64,000 nt of DNA from Neoechinorhynchus agilis (GCA_051530055.1 CM121343.1:372001-436000), one strand, 5' to 3'. Positions 1 through 13,445 are shown, numbered from the stretch's first letter. The notes: generated from the letters alone by a model not told the origin. A program made the numbers and translations.

Positions 1-1355
1 CCTTTAGCACTACAGGTCATGTCCCCACTGTCGATCAAAGCGGGCCATATATATTCAGAGATCAAATCACTTGTATCATTGGCCGAAGTGTGGAACCTTT
101 CGTGTACACGCTGATCAAACTCCCTCACTCGAAATTCAATCAAAAAAGGCGGAGTCTGATTAACCAAGCCCCAGGCCGTCCGACAACACTGATTAATAAA
201 GTCCAAAAATTGCCGGCATCCCTTTAAAAATGCAATATGTTCTTGCAAAGTCGTCCAAATTTGGAATTCAACACTCTTAATGACTTTTTTGAAAGTGGAG
301 CTCGCCAATGGCTCTCTTACCTGGACCACCGGCGAAATATCGAAAGTGTCAACCGTTTTTCGAATATACGCGTCAATGGACTCTACGATTTCCTCCTCAG
401 CAGTTGGAGTGAGGCAACTAAACCTCTTTTGGGAATCTTCCAAATGTTCACTCCTTGAACCAATTGAATTGTAATCGATTTGAAGCAGTCTACTTAATTT
501 GGATTTTAACTCTGTCACGTGGGCATGCGCAGAACGGAACGCTAACTAAATATAGGGACTATGCGCTCAAAAATAGTTAAATCTACAATAAATACTTACA
601 ACTATTATCGAAAAAATGAGTTTTGACTTTAGCTGATCAGAATTTAAAACATCGTTATCGCACACACTTAATGCATCGAGAACTTCTACACGTTGCTGAC
701 TATACAAGGTTTTGAAGGCTTCAACAAGATCAGAAGATCGGCATCTACAGCTAATATCCTCGAATTTTCCACCTTTTTGAACTTTTCTTTTTAAATGCTT
801 CGCTAATCTGAGACGAGAGAGGAGAATTAATACAATTCCAGTTGGTTTAAGAACCATCTACAGTGCCTGGTGGGTACAATCGTTTCTAAAAAAGTAATGC
901 AGACAAAAGTCGACACTCAAAAAACTAATGTTTTGAATTTTTAAGCAGCATTGTTATTCAAATAAATGCTAACTTGACTAATAGGCGTCAAAGAACTTAG
1001 GAAAGCCATAAGAACCGAATAAGTACTTAAGAACCGTCGATTCGATTATCTACTGATTCTCTTTTCATAGTGACATAAAAGAACTGCTGATTATATCGAC
1101 CGAAGATAAAGAAATCAAAAGCTTAGCATGCACGCCGAGTTTTGGGTGCTTACCTCAAATGAAGATGCTGCTCCTTACCGACGCTTGCAGCCGTATTCAA
1201 AGCTAATCTTAATTCCTCTCTTAATCTTTGATTCTCTTGGTATAGCTTATTAACTTCATTATCCCTTTTTGAAAAATGTGAAGAATTTATCCTCGAAGAA
1301 TTCGCAGATCTTGGAAATCGATAACTTTGTCTATCCTGAGATTTACGTTCATCGC
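1..1355 (-). CDS. Mitochondria-eating protein (MIEAP/SPATA18)-like, 3' part, runs off left edge
   Basis: Three exons read leftwards: 1355-1154, 807-600 and 545-1 (open at the edge). They join in frame across GT-AG introns of 346 nt (808-1153) and 54 nt (546-599). The first exon encodes a charged, leucine-heptad stretch (KLYQENQRLREELRLAL), probably coiled coil. The last ends in a domain with AWGLVNQTPPFLIEF followed by EYIWPALIDSGD. A coiled-coil N-terminus followed by a C-terminal domain with a 'YxxWPAL' motif is what I recall of MIEAP/SPATA18, a mitochondrial quality-control protein; the family name is an inference from memory. The start and upstream exons were not found right of 1355, where sequence soon becomes satellite. 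The C-terminus lies outside the window. A donor-like site (CAG/GTAAGA) inside the last exon is ignored because the frame and domain continue through it. Confidence 0.6.
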
Positions 1356-1754
1356 CTGAAATTTTCGATACTCGGAGTTAATACAAAATCTCATGATTAT
1401 TTCATTGGAAAATAAGTTGGGACGTCATGCCAAATCGCCCACAAATAAACCGTAATCTAGTGTTCAAGAACCTTAAAAATCCCCTAAGAACGAACTTTAA
1501 AATTCGCCTCACCAATAATTAGAAGCTGTAAAAAATATAAATCCGCAAGATAAATACAAATAACTAAAAAGAATTTATGCACCTTTGAAACAGAGTAAAT
1601 ACAAAATTTGAAATAAGCGACAAATAGTAATCAACTTTCAAGGATCTTAGAAGTCCGTTTAACGCTCACAAGAGAAATAAAAATGATAAATACAAAGCAC
1701 ACAAAACAAAAAAACATTCACGAACATTCGGAACATAATTACAGTTGTTTTGTT
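1356..1754. other. AT-rich stretch, no gene recognised
   Basis: AT-rich DNA upstream of the first visible MIEAP-like exon. It may be intron or hold an upstream exon of that gene, but I could not identify one. Confidence 0.4.
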
Positions 1755-4700
1755 AAATTAACTAATACCAGGCAGCCGAGCCAAAAAAGATTAATAAACG
1801 TTTCGTTAAAAAAACCGTTCAATTTTTATAAAATTGAAATTACCTTGATCTGCTCAAAAGATAATTCATTGTTATTTGTCGATAGGAGAAAATAAATGAA
1901 ATTAAGATTTTATGGGATATTTCGATCCACTATCTCCGAACTTCTTCAGCGATTGTTTCGCAAGTTTGTTTCATTTATTTTCTCCTATCGACAAATTACG
2001 TTGATCAATAAAAATCCCATAGACACTGGATTATGAAATCAACTTCACTAATACAAAGCATCAGAGCTAAAAAGCATCCACGAACGTTTCTTACATAAAA
2101 AACGTTCAATTTGATCAAAAATGGGAAATTAGTCATAAGTTCATTATATTGAACTCTAAAAATCGCCCGGATGCTGAATCTTTGAATCAACCCCGCTAAT
2201 ACCAGGTACCGAGCTAAAAAGCATCCACGATCGTTTCTTGCATCAAAAACGTTCAATTTGATTAAAATGGGAAATTAGTACTTAAGTTCATTATATTGAA
2301 CTCTAAAATCGCCCGATGTGAATCTTGAATCAACCCCGCAAATACCAGACCGAGCTAAAAAACATCCACGATCGTTTCTTGCATCAAAAACGTTCAATTT
2401 GATTAAAATGGGAAATTAGTCATAAGTTCATTATATTAAACTAAAAAATCACACGGATGCTGAATCTTGAATCAAACTCCCGCTAATACCAGGTACCGAG
2501 CTAAAAAGCATCCACGATCGTTTCTTGCATCAAAAACGTTCAATTTGATTAAAATGGGAAATTAGTCATAAGTTCATTATATTGAACTCTAAAAATCGCC
2601 CGGATGCTAAATCTTTGAATCGACCCCGCTAATACCAGGTACCGAGCTAAAAAGCATCCACGATCGTTTCTTGCATCAAAAACGTTCAATTTGATTAAAA
2701 TGGGAAATTAGTCATAAGTTCATTATATTGAACTCTAAAAATCGCCCGGATGCTGAATCTTTGAATCAACCCCGCTAATACCAGGTACCGAGCTAAAAAG
2801 CATCCACGAACGTTTCTTGCATAAAAACGTTCAATTTGATTAAAATGGGAAATTAGTCATAAGTTCATTATATTGAACTCTAAAAATCGTCTGGATGCTG
2901 AATCTTTGAATCAACCCCGTTAATACCAGGTACCGAGCTAAAAAGCATCTACGAACGTTTCTTGCATCAAAAACGTTCAATTCGATTAAAATGGGAAATT
3001 AGTCATAAGTTCATTATATTGAACTCTAAAAATCGCCTGTGGATGTTGAATCTTGAATCAACCCTGACAATTGGTACGAGCTAAAAGCATCCACGATCGT
3101 TTGACTAAAACGTTCAATTTGATTAAAATGGGAAATTAGTATTTAGGTTCATTATGGTTGAACTCCTAAAAATCGCATGGATGCCGAATCTTTGATTTGA
3201 ATCAAGCCCGCTAATACCATGCATCTTCGAGCTAAAAAGCATCCACGATCGTTTCTTGCATCAAAAACGTTCAATTTGATTAAAATGAAATTATATCTAA
3301 GTTCATTATATTGAACTCAAAAAAATCGCATGGATGCTGAATCTTGAATCAACCCCAATACCAGGTACCGAGCTAAAAAGTATCCACGATCGTTTCTTGA
3401 ATTTCAAAACACCAATTGATTGCAATAAAAATGGAAATTTAAAATTTAAGTTCATTATATTGAACTTAAATCGCCCGGATGCTGAAATCTTGAATCAACC
3501 CCGCTAATACCAGGTACTGATAAAAGCATCCACGATCGTTTCTTGCATCAAAAACGTTCAATTCGATTAAAATGGGAAATTAGTCATAAGATCATTATAT
3601 TGAACTCTAAAAATCGCCTGGATGCTGAATATTTGAATCAACCCCGCTAATACCAGGTACCGAGCTAAAAAGCATCCACGATCGTTTCTTACATCAAAAA
3701 CGTTCAATTTGATTAAAATGGGAAATTAGTCATAAGATCATTATATTGAACTCTAAAATCGCCCGGATGCTGAATCTTTTGAATCAACCCCGCTAATACC
3801 AGGTACCGAGCTAAAAAGCATCCACGATCGTTTTCTGTACTAAAACGTTCAATTTGATTAAAATGGGAAATTAGTACTTGTTCATTGTATTGAACTGGGA
3901 AATCGCTCCGGATGCTGAATCTTTTGAATCAAACTCGCTAATACCAGGTACCGAGCTAAAGCATCCACGATCGCTTTCGTAATCAAAAACGTTCAATTTG
4001 ATTAAAGCTGGAAATTAGTACTTAAGTTCATTATATTGAACTCTAAAAATCGCTTGGATGCTGAATTTTTGAATCAAGGCCGCAAATACCAGGTACCGAG
4101 CTAAAAAGCATCTACGAACGTTTCTTACATCAAAAACGTTCAATTCGATTAAAATGGGAAATTAGTCATAAGTTCATTATATTGAACTCTAAAAATCGCC
4201 CGGATGCTGAATCTTTGAATCAACCCCGCTAATACCAGGTACCGAGCTAAAAAGCATCCACGATCGTTTCTTGCATCAAAAACGTTCAATTTTATTAAAA
4301 TGGGAAATTAGTCATAAGTTCATTATATTGAACTCTAAAAAATCGTCTGATGTTGAATCTTTGAATCAACTCCTATTAATACCAGGTACCGAGCTAAAAA
4401 GCATCTACGATCGTTTCTGCATCGTAAAAACGTTCAATTCGATTAAAATGGGAAATTAGTCATAAGTTCATTATATTGAACTCTAAAATCGTCTGGATGC
4501 TGAATCTTTGAATCAACCCCGCTAATACCAAGTACCGAGCTAAAAAGCATCCACGATCGTTTCTTGCATCAAAAACGTTCAATTTGATTAAAATGGGAAA
4601 TAAGTCATAAGTTCATTATATTGAACTCTAAAAATCGCTTGGATGCTGAATTTTTGAATCAAGGCCGCAAATACCAGGTACCGAGCTAAAAAGCATCTAC

Positions 4701-6380
4701 GAACGTTTCTTACATCAAAAACGTTCAATTCGATTAAAATGGGAAATTAGTCATAAGTTCATTATATTGAACTCTAAAAATCGCCCGGATGCTGAATCTT
4801 TGAATCAACCCCGCAAATACCAGGTACCGAGCTAAAAAGCATCCACGATCGTTTCTTGCATCAAAAACGTTCAATTTTATTAAAATGGGAAATTAGTCAT
4901 AAGTTCATTATATTGAACTCTAAAAATCGTCTGGATGCTGAATCTTTGAATCAACCCCGCTAATACCAGGTACCGAGCTAAAAAGCATCCACGATCGTTT
5001 CTTGCATCAAAAACGTTCAATTTTATTAAAATGGGAAATTAGTCATACAAGTTCATTATATTGAACTCTAAAAATCGCCTGGATGCTGAATTTTTGAATC
5101 AACCCCGCTAATACCAGGTACCGAGCTAAAAAGCATCTACGAACGTATCTTACATCAAAAACGTTCAATTCGATTAAAATGGGAAATTAGTCAAAAGTTC
5201 ATTATATCGAACTCTAAAAATCGCCTGGATGCTGAATTTTTGAATCAACCCCGCTAATACCAATTACCAAGCTAAAAAGCATCTACGAACGTTTCTTACA
5301 TCAAAAACGTTCAATTTGATTAAAATGGGAAATTAGTCATAAGTTCATTATATTGAACTCTAAAAATCGCATGGATGCTGAATCTTTGAATCAACCCCGC
5401 TAATACTAGGTACCGAGCTAAAAAGAATCCACGATCGTTTCTTACATCAAAAACGTTCAATTTGATTAAAATGGGAAATTAGTCAAAAGTTCATTATATT
5501 GAACTCTAAAAATCGCCTGGATGCTGAATTTTTGAATCAACCCCGCTAATACCAGGTACCGAGCTAAAAAGCATCTACGAACGTTTCTTGCATCAAAAAC
5601 GTTCAATTCGATTAAAATGGGAAATAAGTCATAAGTTCATTATATTGAACTCTAAAAATCGCCCGGATGCTGAATCTTTGAACCAACCCCGCTAATACCA
5701 GGTACCGAGCTAAAAAGCATCCACGATCGTTTCTTGCATCAAAAACCGTTCATTTTGATTAAAATGGGAAATTAGTCATAAGTTCATTATATTTAACTCT
5801 TAAAAATCGTATGATGCTGAATCTTTGAATCAACTTCGCAAATACTAGGTACCGAGCTTAAAAAGCATCCACGATCGTTTCTTGCATCAAAAACGTTCAA
5901 TTTTATTAAAATGGGAAATTAGTCATAAGTTCATTATATTGAACTCTAAAAATCGCCCGGATGCTGAATCTTTGAATCAACCCCGCTAATACCAGGTACC
6001 GAGCTAAAAAGCATCCACGATCGTTTCTTGCATCAAAAACGTTCAATTTGATTAAAATGGGAAATTAGTCATAAGTTCATTATATTGAACTCTAAAAATC
6101 GCCCCGATGCTGAATCTTTGAATCAATCCCGCCAATACCAGGTACCGAGCTAAAAGCATCCACGAACGTTTCTTACATCAAAAACGTTCAATTCGATTAA
6201 AATGGGAAATTAGTCATAAGTTCATTATATTGAACTCTAAAAATCGCCTTTATGCTGAATTTTTGAATCAACCGCGCTAATTCCAGTTACCGAGCTAAAA
6301 AGCATCTACGAACGTTTCTTACATCAAAAACGTTCAATTTGATTAAAATAGGAAATTAGTCATAAGTTCATTATATTGAA
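1755..6380. repeat. Satellite array, ~146-bp monomer, about 30 copies
   Basis: A ~146-bp unit is repeated head to tail; three consecutive CGCTAATACC landmarks at 2481, 2627 and 2773 give the period. Each unit carries ACCAGGTACCGAGC, CACGATCGT, a short dyad GTTCATTATATTGAAC and CGGATGCTGAATC. Copies near 1755-2160 and 3050-3500 are diverged, with small indels, while the rest are close to identical. That is the usual pattern of a satellite homogenised by unequal exchange. Short reading frames inside it follow the period and are not genes. Confidence 0.97.
1874..1996 (-). repeat. Foldback element with perfect 28-nt arms, inserted in the satellite edge
   Basis: Arms 1874-1901 and 1969-1996 are exact reverse complements. 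The ~67-nt middle, read on the minus strand, contains ACAATCGCTGAAGAAG, a weak stem-loop and GATCGAAATAT. Diverged satellite sequence lies on both sides, so the element appears to sit inside the first satellite copies. The middle resembles those of the elements at 49091 and 62570. Confidence 0.8.
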
Positions 6381-8138
6381 TTATTTAACGTTGATTTTTA
6401 AAGCACCAGTTTAAAAGTGCACTTTAGCAGTTATCTAGGAAATTTGTGACCAGGGAAGTGTAACTCCGGGCTTAAAGGTTTGAAAATTAATTTTAACCTG
6501 TCTTTTGAAATGTACCGAATTTAAAAAGGGTTTATCGGTATTTCGATGCATTGATATAAGAAGTTGTTTCTGTGCAGAAAAAAATCGGCATCGATTAAGC
6601 AGTTATACAGGTTTGTTAAATTAAGAAAATGCATGTAAAGAAACATTTGAATTTCCCATGATTTTTGCAAAATAAATATTTTATTTGGTTAAATTTCGAA
6701 AATAGGTCGTAAATATTATAAATGTCATGAAATGGTAAACACTTGTGCTTTGATTGATTTATATCCGATTGTCACTAGAAAGCACTTTTATAATTGTTTA
6801 CTAAAAAGAAAGTTGACGAAAAAAAAGAAGACAAATTAGTTCGGGACATTTGCGTTTCAAATTAACCTTTATCGCCATTTTTAATATTTTTGTGGAGCAT
6901 CGTTTTTGTGCAAGGCGGTCTTTACATTCTCCCCCATATTTATCTCTTTTTGACAACACTCTACACCCAGCGGCACTGATAATATGAACACACTTTGACA
7001 GTAGTTTCCATCACTTGCTAACCTCGCAGTTATGCTCGATAATCGTAAGATCTCATCATGCCACCCGAGAATTTTATTCATGTCCCCATTGGACAAGAAG
7101 CAACTTATTAAAAATTATTTTCCGTAAAATTTTATTTAAATTAGTCACGAAAGCAAACCTTTTCCATGTTGACCGAGTTGCTTATTATGTATTCGAAACA
7201 ACATATTGCAAATTTGGATATTATATCACGGATTCTAATGTAAAAACAATATCTTTACAGCTCCGTGTAACAGAGCTCGAGTAGTATAAGACGGATTTTA
7301 ATAAGTGAAGATGTAAATATAACATTCCACTCCTTCATTAAGACAGTTTCTAATTAGAACAACGCAAATGGAGTGATTAACTGCTGCATACGGAATTCAG
7401 ATAACCTTTTTTTGTGAAACATCGATTCGAATCATTACTTTCTTTTAAACGTTGCCTTATGAGTGCAATGGATTCACAACAGCGGAAAAAATGCGTGCTA
7501 GCAAAAGTTTACTTTCTTCTCAGCTTTTAGATTATGTGATTACACAAGGAAACATAATGTGCTGCCCAATTTTAGAAAACTAATTTCCATACCAAGACAA
7601 AGTTAATTAAAAAATTTGAGTTATGCTTAAAATGTACTTACCACTTATTTGGAGCATAGAATTTAATACACACCAAATATCTCGTTTTTATCAGCTCTGT
7701 AAACCAGCCGAAAAACTGTTAGAAACTTTAACTTTTCAATAGTTTCGAATCTCGGAATTTTGTGACTAATACATTAAATACTTCTTTGCATGCGAAAACA
7801 ATCCCAAACAAAAGATAGGCGGAAGGAGTTCAGGTAAATGACATTTGGGGGAGATGGTATGCGCAAACATGTCTTGCCGCTGCAATAACGCTGTCGTTGG
7901 GGGCCTATTATAGATGAAAAGAAATCACTAAGATAATAGTTTGTCTTGAAACCAATCTGAAATTAGGAGAGTCGACAGAAAAACTAACTGATCGGCGGCC
8001 GTATATGAAAAACTAAATGAACTACTTTATAGACGATGTTTTCGTAAATACGCACTATCATAATGGATTTTTGCAAATCTATGAGACCGATGGTGAGCTA
8101 ATGGATAATTTTATATTGATTGCTTCGAATGAAAACGC
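6381..8138. other. AT-rich intergenic DNA
   Basis: No recognised gene. A 71-codon minus-strand frame at 7096-6881 (starts MSNGDMNKILGW) has mixed composition but no family I know and no clear splice partners; I leave it uncalled. Confidence 0.4.
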
Positions 8139-8885
8139 AAAATGGTTAAGGTGGAAACAAACACACAAAAACATCCTTATATTAAAAGTTTAAATCGAAT
8201 GAACAACTCTAAATCTAAACTGCAGTTCAGTTATTTAAATAAACATATTTTAAACTTTAATTTTCAAATTTAAAGGCTTCCGTTAATGATAGCAAATAAT
8301 TGACACAATCAAACGACGAAGTGTTCAAAAATATCATTGCAGGAAATTCTAACTTGTAATCGACTGCTCATTTTCTTAACTATTAAATGGAATTACAGTA
8401 TTGTTTATTCGAATAAAAAAATATTTGAATTAAAATAAACTTTTTAGCCATAAACACACTCAATAGTACTTATTGTATATTGATGAATATCTAAAAAAAT
8501 TAAATAGATCAACAAAAATGTCAAAGGCGTATTTTACGTGAATTTATACTTTATTGCTAAGTTCTCATTGAATCGAAATCTCGCCTAAAATCGTTAGGGT
8601 GGAAACATACCACAAAAAAACATTTTTATATTAAATATTTAAATGGAATGAACAAGTCCAAATCTAAACTGTGGTTCAGTTATTTTAATAAACATATTTT
8701 AAACTTTAATTTTCAAATTTAAATGCTTCCGTTAATGATAGCAAATAATTGACACAATCAAACGACGAAGTGTTCAAAAATGTCATTGCAGGAAATTCTA
8801 ACTTGTAATCGACTGCTCATTTTCTTAACTATTAAATGGAATTACAGTATTGTTTATTCGAATAAAAAAATATTTGAAAATTAAA
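8139..8885 (+). repeat. Direct duplication: two ~297-bp copies
   Basis: 8139-8435 and 8587-8885 are direct repeats, differing by scattered substitutions and small indels, separated by about 150 bp of AT-rich DNA. Both contain AACTTGTAATCGACTGCTC and end in GAATAAAAAAATATTTGAA. No coding potential is seen; this is a local segmental duplication or two copies of an unknown repeat. Confidence 0.9.
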
Positions 8886-11599
8886 ACGAATGGGGAAACC
8901 GAGTCAGAGCGTGAATCGAAATTAGAAGAGAATTCAAGTTCTTTGCCGAGTATCACGATTGAGACTATCGATAACGACTTTGAGAACCCAATAAAAGAAT
9001 TTGCGACCCAACCTTAAATACGCAAATGTTACTCATAACTAACGGTCATGACGTCATACCAATAACCTTCAGGAAATGCTTCCATTCTCGACAGAGATCG
9101 ATGCGTGAAATTGCCGATAGTTGGCAATATCGGCATAAGCGGTTCCTATCGCGGTCTTCCCGACTGATGCTTACGTAAGTCTAAATAATCCCCAGCTAAA
9201 ATAGTAAGCTTCGTATAAGATTACGGTTCCGAAATATCAGAATCAATAAATTCCTTTAATTTTTTCGCCGTGTGAAAGCAATACCCTACGTCTGAACGCT
9301 GATTGACTAGAGTATGAAAGCAATCGAATCTGATTGGTGGTTAATGAAGAAGGACCATTTGATGAAATCATTGCTGATTACAGATTGGGCCGGAACAAAT
9401 CGTCGGTTCCTTCTCTTGATTGTTAGGAAAATTGTATATGATTGATTTGAAGAGATCTTCGACAAATTTCTCCATCTACATTTCCTTAAGAACCATTTAT
9501 GATGCTGATGAAGAAAACTTCTTTGTTTTTTGCGGTGGATAATCGTAGTTCAAAATTGGACGTGGATTTGTTTTCTCTTGATTTGGTTTTCTTTAAAAGT
9601 CATCGGTACGTCCTATGTAAAGAAACCCAAAGTGTTCAGATTGATGGAATGTCTTTTATGATTCACATTCGTGATTACTTCAAACACTTTGATCCAATGG
9701 AAATGCGATTTTACTTCTGTCCGAAGTTCTGGCTCTTAATCTTGATTTTTTACTAAACCAGCGAAAACGTTTATAGACATTTTTATTCTTTAACATTTTC
9801 TCTTATTATTTTTACGAAAAGTGAAAAACCACTCTTAAATTTGGTTTTTATTTAGCGAGAAAATGGATCGATCAAGCGCAAGCACCGGATTTCCGATCGG
9901 AAAAAGTGTAAAACATACTAAAAAAAGAAAATCAGGATAGGATTTGGAGTGCGGATATCGGATTGATCGGTGCGATATGGTGCCAACTGAAATGTGCCAG
10001 CTTATTTTGACGCTAATTGGCGTTCAAAATTGGAAGCGTGGATCGCGCTGATTAATTTTGTGCAACTTTAGACGAGATCTTGAACTTTAATCACGAGAAA
10101 ATTACAAAAATATGCTGATGGTATACTCGTCAGAATTTGACTGCACCATCTACAAAAAACAAAGATAAAATTTAAAATTTCGACATGGAATCCGTGGAAA
10201 CTACTACAAATACCTGGAATTCCCCAGCATTATTTCTCTTTAGAGAGCTTTCGAATCTCTCGTTTGGTTCCTGTATAAAATGAATGTGATCTCCGTTATG
10301 TTTCATTTTTGAAATGTTTTTATACTAACGAGTTGAATATCGTATGGGGAGCTTCTTTTATTTTCAGTTAGATGCAATTCACCCCTAAAAACCAAAGTGA
10401 ATAATGAGTTCATTTTAAAATGCACTTCAGCACAAGTGTTTCAAAGTTTGTGCTATTATTCACGGCTTTCGTGTCAAGTTGTGGCTCCCTGGATTCGCCG
10501 GATGAATGCGTTTAAAAAAGTATTGCTTCCAAACGCATCGAACATCCATTTCGTTTCTGAATCAATGTTAGCCCCTTCACCGTGCTTTTTGCAATTGTGA
10601 AACTCAAGGTTAGTGAATTTCGACCCAGCTTATGGATCAGTTCAATCTAGCCATACAATTCGTGTTGCTTGTACGAATTATCCAGTTGAATTGAAAGTAG
10701 CATACTATTCTCATTTCTACTCTTGCTATAGGATCTTAAAGATTCGATTTTTTATCATATTTAGCCATAAAATTTACCAAATTTACGAATTTTTTAAATT
10801 TTTTCGTTAAGTTTTATACCGTAGGCAATTTATAATAGTTCCGATGGGAACGGATAAACATTTTGGTACTCCATTGCCTCGAAAATGCATTCCCTTTTTG
10901 ATTCTCCGATAAAAATAGTTGGCTGCACAGGGTGTTATGGCGACCAACCATTTTCCAACCTTCGTTAAGAATACCGCGTTGCTTGGTACGACGGCACCAA
11001 TTGTCTCGAATTCGTTAAAGTACACGAAATCGCTAAAACGTTCTTTTTTTTACAAATGAACTGATTTTGGAGTCGTAGAAATTATTTGCAAACCCGAACG
11101 GTACGTTTAGTATCTCCATCGTTTAAATCAGAGCCATGGACCTTAACGACATTTGTCAGCTAAAAGACAATCACCAGAAAAAATGAGGCAGCAAATTTGG
11201 ACTATGTATCTGTTAAACACAATCTAAAATTCGCCGAACTTTTCCCGATAAAAATTGCTTATTTTATTCGCTTCTAATAAAGATGTCCGCAATAATAACT
11301 TACGTTTGTAATCTTTTCTTTATCGAGTCAAATTATATTTTATTTCGAACGATTTCTGACAATATTGAAATTTCAAAGCACAGAAAATGAAATAGAACAT
11401 TGAAAAAAGGTGAAATAAAGATTTAAATGCCCTTGTAAGTATATCTTAGCACCAAAATGTGAGTCTTGAAAAGACTGATTAAATCTGGATATTGGAAATG
11501 TGTCTTGCTAAACTAGGATCAAAATTTTCAGAAATAAAAAACCCAGGTAATAGGATTTTTTCATTAAGAATTGCATTCGGATCGCTAGATAATTTTTAT
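8886..11599. other. AT-rich intergenic DNA, no supported gene
   Basis: Frames at 9499-9756 (+, 85 codons), 10397-10600 (+, 67 codons) and 11025-10807 (-) are rich in Phe, Tyr, Cys and Ser, show no domain, and could not be extended by splicing. I see no RNA gene or long repeat. Confidence 0.4.
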
Positions 11600-12392
11600 T
11601 TGGGTCGTTTGTCAAAACCCGAGAGGAATCATTATAGAAAAATGTATACATTTCGACTGATTGTACCAGTCATTTGATCAATTCTATTGTTTGAAAGTTT
11701 TGTCAAGTGTGTTCACCTTAATTGACAAAACTTTCAAACAATAGAATTGATAAAATGACTGATACAATCAGTTGAAATGTATACATTCGTTTTTAATGAT
11801 TCCATTCGGGTGTTGACAAGCGATCTAAATAACAACCTCGGAATTAAATTGACTAATGTGATAATTCCGACATTTCCCCAAGGTTTGTAATTGTTTACAA
11901 CTTGTAACTTCCAATACAAACAATGACAAACCTTGGGGAAATGTCGGAATTATCAGATTCGCCAATTCAATTCCAGGGTTGTTATTTGGGCCGTTTGTCA
12001 AAACTCGAGAGGATCAATATAGAAAAACGTAAACATTTCGACCTGAAAAAATGACCGATACAAGCAATCGAAATGTTTACATTCGTCTTTAATGATTCCA
12101 TTCGGGTGTTGACAAGCGATCTAAATAACAACCCCGGATTTAAATTGGCTAATCTGACAATTCCGACATTTCCCCAAGGTTTGTCATTGTTTATATTGCA
12201 AATTACAAGTTGTAAACAATTGCAAACCTTGGGGAAATGTCGGAATTATCAGATTCGCCAATTTAATTCCGGGGTTGTTATTTGAGTCGTTTGTCAAAAC
12301 TCGAGAGGAATCATTATAGAAAAACTTATACATTTCGACTGATTGTATCGGTCATTTTATCAATTCTACTGTTTGAAAGTTTCTACGACGTG
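11600..12392. repeat. Composite palindromic repeat, two units
   Basis: Contains TTTGTCAAAACTCGAGAGGA-type ends, an inverted repeat around CTTTCAAACAATAGAATTGAT, and a palindrome in which CCGACATTTCCCCAAGG is mirrored by CCTTGGGGAAATGTCGG. About 235 bp from 11656 is identical to 34173-34400. Unit structure matches the larger array at 34118-35535. The short frames within it (11734-11919 and 12073-12285) are by-products of the repeat. Confidence 0.9.
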
Positions 12393-13319
12393 ATCGGTTT
12401 TGTGAGTGAGTCAAAAATGTTTATTTTCAAACCATGATAGAAGTTAAGAGCAGTGTAGATTACATCGAGCAACATTTATCAACATGCGAAGTGTTAATAA
12501 AATGGTAGCGATTTTTAGAAAACTTCGTTAAACATTTTCAAGTTAACGGTTTTAACAGTGGTGCTTTTCTATTTTACGAATTGCAAGAGTTACCACTAAG
12601 TCCAACAAACACTGCATGAATAATTATGATGGTTTAGAATCTTTGAATTCGACTATGGGCAATATTCGTGACACTTATGTTAGCAATAAATTTAGAATTA
12701 TGTTATCCTTAGCAATCGTGATTCCAATTCCACAAACAATAATTTAGCGTTCGATTTTTCCGAAATGAATCTGAAATGAAAGTTTCGTTTTCTTTGAATT
12801 CTCCGCTACTGTTTGTGACTGACACTGTTTTAACCTAATGCGTTAGTCGGCTTATGTAATGTGAATGATATCTAGGAATTTAAAGTGTTTTTTATAGATT
12901 AATTTATTAAACGTTCATCATTTTAACTAGTAGGAAAAAATTACGCAATTAAATTCATTATTTTGCGGATCATTTTCTTCAGATTTTAAAGGTATCATTT
13001 TTGGTCGCACATTTTAAAGCAATTTTAATTCTCACACAGAGATGCAAATGTTTTGAAATCATTTATAATGTTATCAGTAATTTATTAAAAGTAGTTGACT
13101 ACCATAAAAAACTGCCTCAATTTCGAATTGATAAGTCACCTTTAAAACTTACAAATTCGTTTTAATTGCGGTAAACGTACAGACAATGCATTTGCCCAAC
13201 ACCATAATTCCTTCAATCATCGTCCATATGATTATTTATCCATTTTTTTCCTCAAAGATTTGCGATCCATCAATTTTAAATATTTCTATTCATTTTTTTC
13301 CTTTTGAACTTTATTTTAA
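12393..13319. other. AT-rich intergenic DNA
   Basis: No recognised gene or repeat. A 40-codon open stretch begins near 12616 (MNNYDGLESLNS) but has no known relative. Confidence 0.4.
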
Positions 13320-13445
13320 GCCATAAGATCATTCACACCACCGTTCTGGATCACTCAGTTGACGTTTTGATTTATACGTTCTAAAGGACGGATTCAACGT
13401 TCCCTCCCGTTCCACAGCCAGACTTTCCTGATCTCGCCCACGCAA
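13320..13445 (-). mobile_element. Short 3'-end fragment of the RLE-type LINE
   Basis: ATCATTCACACC...CTGGATCACTCAG...CTCCCGTTCCACAGCCAGAC closely parallels 46625-46695, the 3' end of a larger fragment of the same LINE inside the GRP170 gene. Only about 125 bp is present and no protein motif can be read. Confidence 0.55.

Noticed and set aside
237-474. Two plus-strand frames at the left end
   Set aside because: They are antisense to the MIEAP-like exon, whose minus-strand frame is longer and matches a domain.
1755-6380. CRISPR-like array
   Set aside because: Units are contiguous 146-bp monomers with no unique spacers, in an animal genome; it is satellite DNA. The same holds for the 193-bp and 119-bp arrays.
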